From assembly GCA_954871525.1 (NCBI GenBank), contig OX940863.1, positions 25,308,001 to 25,372,000 on the forward strand: 64,000 bases of DNA, in the 5' to 3' direction. Source of the DNA: Parietaria judaica. Its lineage: Eukaryota; Streptophyta; Magnoliopsida; Rosales; Urticaceae. The notes below the pieces were generated by a model that saw nothing but the letters and a program-made list of their open reading frames with translations, was not told the DNA's origin and made no database searches. This document shows positions 34,214-46,873 of this stretch, piece after piece. Each line of letters begins with the position of its first letter. The stretch's first letter is position 1. The translations under genes and the position numbers were made by a program.

Positions 34214-36314
34214 CTATCAATCCAATGATTTAACGGGGAAAGATTATAAAAAGGTAGTAAGTTACCTATTTTTTAAATAATATGATGACAAAAATCATAA
34301 CAAATTTTAGTTAAGATATTTTAGAACATTTCGAACAATAGTTTCTTCACTCAAGGCCATATAAAATACGCGAAAAAACCGGTTTCCAAAAACCAGTATC
34401 GAGAAACAAAACCCGTTTCAACGTTTCAAAAGAATCATTTTTTTTTTCTTTTTTTTCTCCCTAGAGGTAGTAAAACATGTTTCTTCTCTGTGCTGCAACT
34501 TCCGTGAACTATAAGCAACATCAATTTTTTAAAGTGCCGTTTACATTCTTAATAGCATTTTGTAGGACATAATGATATTATTTGTAAACCATTTTTGACC
34601 AGAAAATGAACACTAATTTATTGATGTTCTACTTTATGAAGACTAAGCAAATTATTCATTGGCATACTTAAAAAGCATGAATTATTGTATCATAGGAAGA
34701 AGAAGAAGAAAAAACACCAAGGACATCAAAAGATTGCTTTTTTCAAGATCTTTAATTTTCATTATATAAAATTATCACAAAACTATTTTGGATTCTCTGG
34801 GAATATACTTTCTATATATCAAGACACGTAATTGTTCATTTTATGCTCAATATGTAAAAACGACAGTATAATATGTCATGTTAGTTCTTACACAAGATCT
34901 AATGTCAGTGTTATGGAGCAAATAAGATTAAATTAGACATTTTCGATTTTGATGAGCTTAATTTGTCTATGTAGGTAGTATATTGTCAATTATATAAGAT
35001 CGAATTATTGATAAATATTATTGTAGATTTTTTACTTTGTAAAACTAGTTTATTACACTTTAAATTTGAAGTCTAATTAGGGCATATATTATAGTGTTTA
35101 TTTTATATCTATGGGGATCAAATTATTGACAAACATTATTATATTTATTCACACTTTTAATTTTGAAGCATATATAACTAAAGCATATTGTAGTGTTTGT
35201 TCCTTTTTTATAAGATCGAATAGTTATAGTTAGCCAAAAAAATAGGTCATCATTAACGCGGTCTAAGTCTTGATTTTGGGCCGAGCTCAATGTCCGCTTG
35301 CCTGTCAAATCGAGCTTGAAGCTTGATTCTTCGTTCGTGATAGGCGGAAATATTTCCCGGAGTTGACGCCTCCGTCTCCGTCGTTCGTATCTAGGAAAAA
35401 GAGAAAACGTGAACTCTAGTGAGATACAGGGGGGTTCCTCTGTATACCGCTCTGATGCTCAACAATAGTCGAGTATTTAAGTCGGGATGTAATAAAAGAA
35501 AAATAAGTCGAGTATTTAGCTTAATAAAACTTAAAACACAAAATTATTAGAAACGTTGTTCTTTCTTGTACACGCGTTACAAGAAATTCGCAGTGTAATA
35601 AAAGCTTACACTATCGGCTGCAATTACATACATATGCAATTTTTGCGTCTTGTTGGATCAAACTCAAGAGCTCTCGTGAATCGTTCAATGAGTTTATCAC
35701 TAGGCCAATCAAATTTTTAGTTGTACACAAATGTTTATAAAAAATAAAATATAATTGTATTGAAAATTCAATTTATAAAAGGGTAAATATATATGTGGTA
35801 AAAGTACCAAAAGTAACTTTTTCGTGTCACTGTAAGTATTAAGTGGATTCCGTTATGTCTCATCCGTCAAATGTCACTTGTCAATTTTTTACACGCCCAT
35901 GTATTTAACTTTCCCCATAATTCAAAGATGCTAACCCCGAAGTCGGAGTTTGTAACCCTATATATTCGGGGTAGCATCTCCGAATGTGGAGGACCATTGT
36001 AATCCGACTTTAGGATTAACATCAACGACATCGGTGTCCGTGACTCCATTGGTTTGTTTGTGATGCTAACCCCGAATTCAGAATAGTAGAGCATGAAAAA
36101 AGGTGACAAGTTGTAGAAGGATAAGTCATAACAGAAGCCACTAAAAACTTGTTGTGACATGAAAAAAGCTACTATTAGTATTTTTACCACGACAAAATAA
36201 GGTTAGAAATATACCGTAAAATTTTGTGTATTCCAAAATACTTTTTGCATGTATGTACCCTTTATATAAAATTATGTACTATAATTTGTACTAATTACAG
36301 ACCTTTCTTTCTTT
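34214..36314. other. Intergenic, one likely decayed MITE
   Basis: AT-rich DNA without a gene. At about 35793-36200 two ends are inverted copies (gtggtaaaagtaccaaaagt on the left, gtggtaaaaatactaatagt from the right in reverse), around a centre with repeated ctaaccccgaa. No target duplication is clear, so this is only a candidate MITE. Confidence 0.45.
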
Positions 36315-36319
36315 AACAA

Positions 36320-37007
36320 TGTTAAGGTCGGATTTGGTCAAATCCATCCTCAATGCAACTCGTGTCGTTTTGTCCCATAAACGACGTAAGAGGAGGGCGA
36401 GGAGGTTCGTTGACTGATGGTCAACCAAGGAACATCCTTGAGGAGGTCTAAACCGCGATGAAGTCTGACTAGTGCGAAAGCGAGCCGCGATGAAGTGTCC
36501 CATCACGCCTCGACGAGAGGCATCAACGACGAAGCGTGCAGAGCCGAATGACAACTGACGAGATGTGCATTTAATGACGCCCACCTACCCACTCTGGCCA
36601 ACTGCCCTAGAGTGATGCAAAGCATGGGCTAGCCACGCTTCCCTCAAATCACTCCTAAAGAGACTAGTGATTGGATGTGAGAAAGGGCGGGAAAGATGTG
36701 AGAGGGCAAATGTAAGCTCTATAAAAGGCAAGTTAAGCCTCATTTGTAGAGGATCCGCAGGCAAGAAAAGATCAGAGAGAAATAGAAAAGCTCATTATTT
36801 AGAGAGAGAATCATGTAAGAGAAAAGCTTTAGAAATAGAGAAAGTTCATTGTATTTCATCCTTCAACTGTCCAGCTATTTAACGAAAGAAACCGAGCTCT
36901 TGTTGGAAAACATAATAAATCAAAGATATTCACTGATCATCATTATTATCCTGCTCTTAGTGATTATTTTTGTGACTGAAAGAGGGTGGTGAAAATCGCC
37001 CTCAACA
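36320..37007 (+). mobile_element. Solo LTR of the Tat family
   Basis: 688 bp, beginning tgttaaggtcggatttggtc (identical to the start of the 702-bp LTRs) and ending in a closely related gaaaatcgccctcaaca. A perfect 5-bp duplication aacaa flanks it (36315-36319 and 37008-37012). The TATA motif is ctataaaagg near 36719. The middle is well diverged from the LTRs at 8324 and 23134, so it marks an older insertion or a sister subfamily. No internal region is left. Confidence 0.87.
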
Positions 37008-37290
37008 AACAATAAGTTTAATGATTATTTATATCGTTTTACATAGCAATCATTTATACATAAAGTATTTATAACTATACACTTGCTCCATGAATTAAAA
37101 AATAAATAGTAGCATAATCACAATTACTTAATTGTCGTCTATGTGCTTGCTTCATGAAAATTGCGTTTGACACGAATTCCGATTTTGGACACCTCTGTAT
37201 CTAAAAGGGATCGCCTTAAAAGCAAAAGAAAATAATTACATTAAGTGCATCTAGCGTTGGCATGGCAATACTCAGCCGAATTCGAAACAC

Positions 37291-37362
37291 GACACAGTTA
37301 CGATATGACGTAAATGAATTCAAATCGACACAGTTACGATATGACGTAAATGAATTCAAATC
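37291..37362. repeat. 36-bp tandem duplication
   Basis: The unit beginning gacacagttacgatatgacg occurs twice in direct succession, with identical copies by eye. A shorter third piece follows. Confidence 0.85.
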
Positions 37363-37727
37363 GACGTAAATGAATATGGTCAATTCTTAAGGTATAGCTT
37401 TAATTTTTGCATATGTGTAGTAGCACAAAAAAGAAAAATGCGAGCAAGTGAGTTGTAATTGATCTCCGGTTATAATTATAGCGGATTGAATTTAAAAGCA
37501 AAATGAACTTACCTCTTAAATAGGGAACTTGGTGTCATTTTATTTTATTTTATTTTATGTTATTTATTTAATAATTAAGTCAAACTTCTAATAAAATATT
37601 TATTATTAAGTATTTCAATTATATATTAAATTTATTTATTATTATTTTTATTGATTACATCATTCTATTAATTTATTTATTTTAAATAGTTCGATATGTG
37701 ATCATAGTAATTAAGCTAAATAAGTAT

Positions 37728-37827
37728 GAAATAACTTACCATTTAGTAGTACTAAAATCAAATAAATGAATTAAACTGAAATAACTTACCATTTAGTAGT
37801 ACTAAAATCAATTAAATGAATTAAACG
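37728..37827. repeat. 50-bp tandem duplication
   Basis: The unit beginning gaaataacttaccatttagt occurs twice, with one visible mismatch (caaataaatg versus caattaaatg). Confidence 0.85.
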
Positions 37828-39574
37828 TGTCAAGAAGATGACATGGCTATTAAACAAGATAAATCCGAATGTCATCTTCAAATCCAATTAATAAATAAAG
37901 TAGGACTGAAATTATATAAATTTAATTTAAAAAAGAAAAACAAATCAAGACAAAATAAATACTAAATACGAAAGACGAATTGCCACCTCATAAATTATAC
38001 AGCATTTTATTTATCTGAACTGCTTCAAGCAATTGATTTAGCCTAATTTTTGTCTTTATTATTTGGATAAATAGTGTAGCCTTTCTTAACCTAAAAAAAT
38101 TGGAAAAATAATGTAAAGTTCCTTCCACTCATTAAGCTTATGAAGGATTAATAGGGTAAAAATATATAGTTATGATGACACAAAAGCCATTTGATTCGGT
38201 ACAACATCATCAAATGTACATTAAAAATTGTAAAAGATTTCTTTCATCTAAAGTAGCCAATAGTATATTTGACTTTTGTGTGTTCTTCTTCTTCATTAGA
38301 TTAATGGATTTTTGGATTTTTCATTGTTAATGAGGAATGACATGGCTGCAATTTCAGATAAAGTCAAAATCCAAATTCACAGAATCAGGTTCATTATATA
38401 TATCTATTAATTTACTAAATTAGTATTATTCGATAGCTAAAGCTGCAATTTCTTTGTAAATTATTCAGATTTCAGAGAACCGGTTTTTATTAATTCTACT
38501 TGATTGTCTGAAGTAAGGTTTTAGGGTTAGACAATCGAAAACCTTTGGATGATCTAAATTTACGAGTATAACCACGCGTTACGGATATATTAATAAAATA
38601 TTAAAAATAAAAACCGATAATTAATTCGGCTAGTTAAAGTTTATAATCACATTGACGGAATTTTCATAAAGATAATTTTATTTATTTATATATATATTTT
38701 ATATTTTATACTCAATAACTAAGAGCATTACTTTACACTATAGTGGTATTTAAACAAGACTCTAAAGTGTTATGGTTGAGTTTGTCCTAATTTAATAAAT
38801 TGAATTTTTTTTATGAGAGTAAATTACTTTTACTGTTAATGAGTTCGAAAAATCACAAACAGTAATTGTAAATTTTTATATTCAAGGGTTTTCTGCACGT
38901 TTCTAGAAGATTATTTCATTAATTATTCATGAAGATCGACGACAAATGAATAAGTGAAATCGCAAGTTCAAAGAATTTGAATTTTCGCAATCACCTCATT
39001 TAAATTCGGCGAGATTGTTCGTTTTTTGGTCTAATACGCACTGTTTTACTCTTGAGTAATATCAAATATGAGTAATATCTAATACGTGAAATTTTAAGTA
39101 TATAGTTAAAAACAAGGAGTAAAAGAGTAAATATAAAACGCACAATATCATATCGATTATGAGGAAGAACAAGCCGTAAAGAAGAATATAAAACGCACGA
39201 TATCGTATCGATTATGAGTGGAATTTTGAGATAATTTACTAACAAAAATAAGACACTATATATGTCTTAACCCTTAATATGGTGTAGCAGAATGAATCCA
39301 ATGTTAAAGCTTAAATACAAAATAAGATAAATTTGTTTCCATGGATAAGAAGGAATCAACATTCCACTGATTTGGCATCATTCTCTTAAACCACAAAGCA
39401 TGAGAAGAACCATGATGACCCACCTTTAAGAGAATAAGAAAAAAATAAAATGAAAACAAAGAATAGATGATAGATTAACATGGCTCCACTTAGCACTTAA
39501 CTAGCAATTTACAGGATAAGCCATCCAATTCTGAAAAAAAAAAAGAATGAATATTTACCTAAAAAAAAAACATA

Positions 39575-39865
39575 GTGCAAAATGGTTATTATACTCAAAA
39601 ACTATTATGCAAGGGTGAAAATGATAATTTGCAAGATGGTTTTCAAAAAATTGTCGTGCAATTTTTTTCGTATTGTTGTGAATTGAGCAAACTCAAGTGT
39701 TAGCGCGATGGATGCAACGGATTTCCGGTGTTAAATAATAATAATAATAATGTATATAATTTGTGAATTTTGAATGAAAGCGATCTATGTAAGTGATTAT
39801 TCAAGACAACTTTGCAAAATAGACTATGAGTCCGTCGTGCAAGCTTGCACGACATTGTTTTGCAC
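39575..39865. mobile_element. Possible MITE with TA duplication
   Basis: The ends gtgcaaaatgg and attgttttgcac are short inverted repeats, flanked by TA on both sides (39573-39574 and 39866-39867). The size of 291 bp suits a Stowaway/mariner-like MITE, but the inverted repeat is short and a TA duplication is weak evidence. Confidence 0.4.
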
Positions 39866-40651
39866 TATAGGACGAAAAAAAACCTCTGTGTGGAATTATT
39901 TTGACGTAATCAAAAGTTTGAAATCCTTTATTTTTATTCTTAGATAAGTAATCAGACATTACGTCTTATGTGAATACTTGATGGAAAATATTGATTACAA
40001 GATGATCCAATATTAAACCAAGTGTTGGTTGTCATAAAAGTGGAGAGGGTAAAAAAGAAAAATAGAAATGTATTTGTCGGTTTGTTACACTTTAATCTTA
40101 ATTATCTTTAAACTTTACTAGACATTAGATTCTTGCAACAAAATAGAAATTAATTATAAATAAAAATCCAAAATAAAAATAAATGCTCCAAAGTAACTAG
40201 AAACATGACTAATTATTTATTTTAAAAATGTTGAGAAGAGCTTTGAGATTTGATATTTGCATGAATGAGCTTGAAGAAGGGTCATGACTCTCTTGAGTTG
40301 ACTTGTGAGGAATAGTTGGTGTATGTGTTGGGCATTCTCTAAAATGATTTGGAAATTGACTTGGCCAATAACAATGGGACCATAACATAATTGGAGATCA
40401 CTCACTCACTCACCAACGCACAAAATGTTTGTTGTTTGTTTCAGCCTCAGATGTGTTTTCATCAAGAGTGGGAAGAGAATGGCCCTACTTTGTCTCTCAT
40501 CCTTTGCTCACTTGCCACTTGTGGCAATGGGAGGCTTTGGCATTCATTTCTCAAGCAAGTTATTTGAGAAATGACATAATTGACACATAAGCATGTCTCT
40601 ATCCAAAAACTTCAAGGCCATTGCATTGTGGGGCTTGGTTTTGGTGAGATT

Positions 40652-40689
<38 letters not shown>

Positions 40690-43600
40690 GAGGTGTATTT
40701 GTTGGGCCAAATGAAATTTATTGGATGAAGAGTGGATAATCCCAACACCAAGATTATCTTCTTTAGCATACCACAAAGGATATTGTCTTTTGATGATATA
40801 ACCACCTCTTCTAATTATTTATTAAAAAAAGAAAGGAGGATAATACCAACTCTATTTCAATTGCAGCATTATGGGAGACAGGTTTTTTCTTTTTATTTGT
40901 TCATATATATATATATAATATACATGGTTTATTTAAGCACACATATGGTGCAAGAAAATTCACTTCCGAGGTTGACTTGGGAAGGGGCGGATGCAAGATA
41001 GGGGTGAGGCTCAAACCACCCCGAGCAGCCAAATATGTTTGCCATGAATTTGGGTACAAGCAACTTGTCTCTCAATTATTTGTTTTTAATTTTTAGAGTT
41101 ATTCTTTAATTTAAAATATATTTTCTATGAACTCAAAACTTCCTTTTAGTGGACGTGGGTGTCCGCTGTCCGTGCAAAGTATGATCGGACGGGTAATGGA
41201 TGGGCAGTGGCGGAACCAAGATTCAATGTTCTAAGGGATTAGTTCGAGGGGATTGATTTGTAATTTTTGTAGAAATTAAGGACTTATAATAAAAATGTAG
41301 TAAAAACTAAAACTAAGAAGGGTTTATATATATATAAAAAGATTTAACACTAGAAAAAATAAATATTTGGGGAGTTTCAACCCTTAAAAGTAGTCCTGTA
41401 AATACAATAGTCAGAATAACGGACTTCCGAGAAAACCTGACAAAAAAACAAAATTCAGAAATTCCGGTTCTAAGCTGCGCTAAAGGGTACATACACCCGC
41501 TTATGTCGTCAGGTAATGTGTTTATAAAAAGAAATCCAATCTAACACTCTCAATAAAGTCAGGCTTATCCCGGCCTATAAAAAAGGGCAAGCCGACCTTA
41601 GCCCTTTTTGTACGGAGCAGGGCGGGTCGTTTCCCGGCCCACTTAACAACTTTGCACCCGGCCACACTAGCTACAGAGCCAATATATAGTATTTAAATTT
41701 TTGCATGGGAAAATAAATTACTAAAATTCAAAAGGTCGTGTAACGAAAGGGCCAACAAGACTGTTGAGCCAACGTCCACATTTTAGAGAATCTATCTGAA
41801 AGAAATCAATTAAAGTTCATTTCGATTATATACTTCTTTTCAAATTTTTGTATGCGAAAAATACCTTGAAACTAGCCCCAAACTTGGCCACGTAGAGCTC
41901 TTCTTTTCGCCCTACTCGAGAAAGATAACAAAATACAACAATAAACTTTGTGAGGCAATGCAATTGGCAGAGCATCCACGGAACACTTCTGCTATTATTT
42001 ATATATATCTATATACACGTCTAATCGCAATAAAAGTACCTAAATTTTGACGACAAAGATTCAAAGTGAAAAATAGTGACAAAAATTACCAGGGTAAACA
42101 TATGTGAGACAATACATTATGTCGTTAATTTTTTTCCATCGAATTTATATGAGAGAAGGTGTTGGATAGATATATGAGCACATAAACATGCATTTTAACT
42201 TTTAAGTACGATTTAATAGCATTATGCTAGAATTGGTCAACATTCATAAAAAAAATGCACGAAAGTTCGCCTCAATTTTATCGGTTTTGAATACTTTTAT
42301 CCATATTTTCACTTTAGACCCCTGCCCTTTAGTTGGTTGAAGTTTAGGTATTTTTACCGCAACTACCATATATATTATTAATATTGTCTAACAGTTCTTA
42401 ACCTTAATACTAAAAAAGAAGTAGGCAACACGAGAATGTGAAATGATTCCAAATCACACTTAACTAGATTATTAAAATAATTTCAATTTTCAAGTGAACA
42501 TGAAAACCAACCCATGCTCTTCACTTGGGACAAGAGATTTCCACTTTAATATAATACTTTATAAATTAATTATGTAATAGTTTTTGCAGTATTTAATAAT
42601 GTGGCTTTGTCTCCTTCTTGAATTGCTTCTTCCACACCAAAAAATATTAACAATTAACAAAATCCAAAAGTATTAGGAGTCATGCCAATATGCAATACCA
42701 ATTGTTCTTGATTTTATATCAATTCTTAAAGATTACAACAGAATATTACGAGATTAGTATATGTTGAATAGTTTTTTTGTTGGTAAGATGAGATCACACC
42801 TCTATGACAAATTAACTGGTAGGGATCACCAAGGGAATGGCAAATCACGGTTGTAAGTGCGGGTTCTTCCATCGAATTGACAGTTGTCTTTATAAAATAT
42901 CTTTTAATTTGTTTTGTTCTCACACGCATTGGTTAAAGATCTTTTACTACAAACCGCCCGCAGGTCCAATTTACGAATATAATAGAGGCGGCAAGATGTA
43001 AACCAATGATATTTTTGTATGTTAGCTTAAAAATTGATTTCGATTGCAAACCATGCAGTTTTTTTTTTTTTTTTTTTTTTATAAAAAAGCTAAATTTGAA
43101 AAACAATTATATCATAGGATTTAAGTTGTTGTTGTTGTTTTTTCACTAATTTGGGGTTTTAAAGAGGTGTCGATGGATTGGTGTGAAGAAAGTTGAAGAA
43201 AGTAAAAGATTTTCTAAGTCAAGACTCAAGATCAACTTTGAAGACCAAAAAATTAATATTAGAAAAACAATCCGTACCTGGTGTGATTTTTGCCCAAAAA
43301 CAATCTTGAGATCAGTAAGAAAAGTTCAATGTGGTATACCGAAAATTTTTAACCCTTGCTCACTTATTCTTCATGAAAAACTTGTCAAGAGATCACCCTT
43401 AAAGAAATTACTCCAAATCCGTAATTTTACAGTTCTTTTCCGATGGGCTACATTTTGTTGATACACGTAATACAAATCAATTTTCTCGAGCCTCGTCGAC
43501 CCATACAACACTATATATATATTTGTACGATCTCTAATACGTACATGCATAGTCTCAAGAACATTATCAACATATCCTCCAGCCAAGTAACTACCAGTAT

Positions 43601-45581
43601 CGTGGCTATGATAAACGTTGGGCGGAATTGCACAACTTACAAGAGCTTCCAAAACGCCAGATCCGTACTTGTTGCCGGAAACACTTTAAGACTTCCACGA
43701 GATAAGGCACAAAATATCCGCATTTCGCATGTCCAAATCCTACATTGTGGTATCATAAACGTCTCGCCCTTCCAAAAATAAAAAATATCCGGAAAGACAA
43801 AGAAGCCCGCGAGCATCGTGTGGAAGTCTGCAGCATCGTGGTGGCACCGTGACAGCGGAACGCCCCTGACCAAGATTTTCTGCCGATGGCAGAAATACCA
43901 TGGACTACTTACCATATAAATTAAATTAATAGGTCCAAACGGAACATTTTAAAAATATTTTAGGCAGCAAAAATGGGTTATGCTTATTATTTTTTTTTAT
44001 TAAATTTAAAAACAAAAGGAGATACTAAAAGCCTAAAAGGTAAAAAGAGACATAACATCATATACAGAGACCATCGTGTGATCAGTACGTGCGTCTTTAT
44101 TTTATTTTTATTTTTACAAAATCTTTTACTTTAGGGAATTATTTAACATGCATGGTTTGCCACGTGCTTTGTACTTGGATTCTGTAGAAAATACTAATCA
44201 AAGTTTTGATTTTTATTTTTTTTGGAAATATTATAAAATGGGCAAGAGTTATAATGACTTTTTTGACATGAGATGAGATTACTCTCTCTCCGCTTTACTG
44301 TCAAACTCTTAAATCTCCATGTGATGTCGATCAACCATCCCAAATCTAACTCCCACACAATAAAATAAATATGTATTTGGTACATAAATATTTTGTTTGG
44401 GATTCAGTTGATTAATTCGAAAGATCACTAACTAATTTCTGCGTTCTAATTTTTGCATATCCATCCCAGTTAACACCATTGAAATTGGAAGAAAAAAAAA
44501 GCCGTGCGAAAAAAAAAAACCACCCTCAAAAACTAAATTCGAAAGATTTCTTATCGTTTATATATAGGGGTAACAAGTGAGCACAGCAGGAAAAGCCCAC
44601 AAATAGTTAAGCATGCCAGCCAGGCGGGCAGTCCGGGTTTTTGAAGAACCACACACGACCCACCCTAGATCATATGGTTGGGCCCGGCTTTCACGAGACA
44701 TGGCGAGGCGGCCAGGCGAGTATTTAAGGAACATGAATATGGATATGGTTACCATTACAAAGAAAACTCAAAACCTCTATTCGTGACAATTTTAATAGAG
44801 ATTGTCAACCAAAAAAATGAAATAATATAGTTGAGCTCAACATAAGATTCAACTTAGTAACTGAATCCAATATACATGAAATGAAATTTTGCTTCTTTTC
44901 TTTTCATTTTAACCAGCTATACATGAGAGAGAGAAAAAAAAAAACTGAATCTAAGAAAAACTTGCTTCAGCTCTGCGGGAAATATCCCGGTGAAGGCGGT
45001 GAACTACTTCCGTCATCTTCGGGTCCGAAAGAGAAGAACAGCGCCTCTTCTCATGGAACAACTTGCTAGCCTTTGGTCAAGAGCTGTGAGTGACTGTCAA
45101 AAAGAGGACTAGTCTGCAATAGTTACACCAATTATTAGATTTACAGCACAAGAACCAAACACTTAAAAACGGAAGAAGTTATATTTTAGCGTTTAAATAT
45201 TTAAGTTTACGCTCGGGGATGAAGTTTTAAGTTTAAATCTATATGTTCTTTTGGAAGATCTGCGATAAAAAAGCTCCATGAGCTCATAATAATATGTGCA
45301 TGATTGGTATTGTTGGCGGACATTAATAATTACGGAACGCGAAGAAAATTACCAGACTATACAGATCTGGACTCGGTATATACGAAAGCGGGAAGAGCTT
45401 AGTGATAAATATATAAATTGCTAGTTAAATAAAATAACACTATAGTATGAAAATAAATAAATTCCAACTTTCCTAATGTAATTGATCCAGTAAGTTTTCA
45501 TTTATTCACAACAATATTCTACTCAATAATTACAAGAATCTTGGAAATTACCTGTAAGCAACGAATTTGAAAGGCGATTGA

Positions 45582-46809
45582 CTAAGTCCAAGGTTGTGAC
45601 AAAGAGACCGAGGAAGAAGACGCTTGTAACCCTTGCTTTTCATGTATAGCAGAGTTGAGCACACTGTACTGCTCTGTCACTGACCCGTAAAGTGCTTCCG
45701 AGTATGCCTGCTTTGCCTTCTGTGGTGGAAATGACAATGCTACATTAAGCGGTGTTATATTGAAACTCAACATTATGCTGAAATCATTTTGGATCATCTT
45801 GGTGAATTCCCGTTGGTCATTTCATATTCGAGTTATTTTTTTGTGAGTTATTGCATCCGGTTCTCATCATTTTCTTCTATCATACTTACTGTCTCATGAG
45901 ATGATGTATGGTACGCAATATGGATAAACAAGTGAAAAAATACGAATAAGAGAAACAGACCTCCTCAGACAATTCAGGGGAAGCGGCAACCTCGGAGAAG
46001 CTGATTGGTGGAGCAACGGATACTCCAACGCCATTGAACGAGATGATCCTCTTCTCTCCAATCTCTTTCTCTACCTGAAAAATTTCAAGTTGATTTCAAT
46101 GTTTTTCATTTCGGCAACAGAACTCTGTGAAATAGGAAGATGCATTTACAAACTCTTTTTGAAATCACGTTTCTCTTTAGCTGATAATATCGATAGGGCG
46201 ACGTACTTGTTGTGGAGGAGGCATAATATCATGGCATAACAATGCTAGGGGGTATATATGTCCTTCGGCACCGGAGTGTTGTAGAAGCCTTCTCATATTA
46301 TCCACTGCAGATGCGTCAAAGGGTGCCTAAACAACCTTTTATCAGTAGGAACCAATTTTAATGACACTATGATACAAGAATGCTCACTTCTTTAGCCAAT
46401 TTCAAAAACCTACTAAAAGGTGAACTTTGCCCCTTGAACTTTGTTTTGGTGCACTTTACTCCACCAACATTCTTCTATGGTATACTTTGTCCCATAAACT
46501 TCCATATCGGTGCAGAATCCCCTCTCTATTGGGGTACTGCACCCAAATGAAAATTTCAAGGGGGTTAGGTGCACAATGAAATAAGATTCAGGGGGGTAAG
46601 GTGCCAATAAAAAGTTCATGGGCAAAGTGTAGGATGAAGCAAAATTTAAGGAAACGGCCACCAATTACATAAAACAGAGAAAATGACGTTCGCATTTTAA
46701 CGAAGGAGTATACAATCTTCCAGCCTCGGCAAATAAAATTATCCTTAATTACTACGGTTATCGTACCGCATCAGCAGAGCTTGTGCTGTAAATAATACTG
46801 TAGTTAATG

Positions 46810-46873
<64 letters not shown>

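Larger units (their letters stand above)
37013..45581. other. 8.5 kb without a recognisable gene
   Basis: AT-rich DNA with small tandem duplications (listed separately), (GT)n(GA)n runs at 40651-40686, a poly-T run at 43059-43080, and a repeated 34-bp phrase at 39131 and 39184. Two adjacent minus-strand frames at 43371-43915 have richer composition and may be the remains of a gene, but I recognise no domain. A hAT-like start cagtggcggaacc is seen near 41206 without a partner end. Confidence 0.45.

Noticed and set aside
41200..41230. hAT-like start cagtggcggaacc
   Set aside because: No partner end or 8-bp duplication was seen within the next few kilobases.
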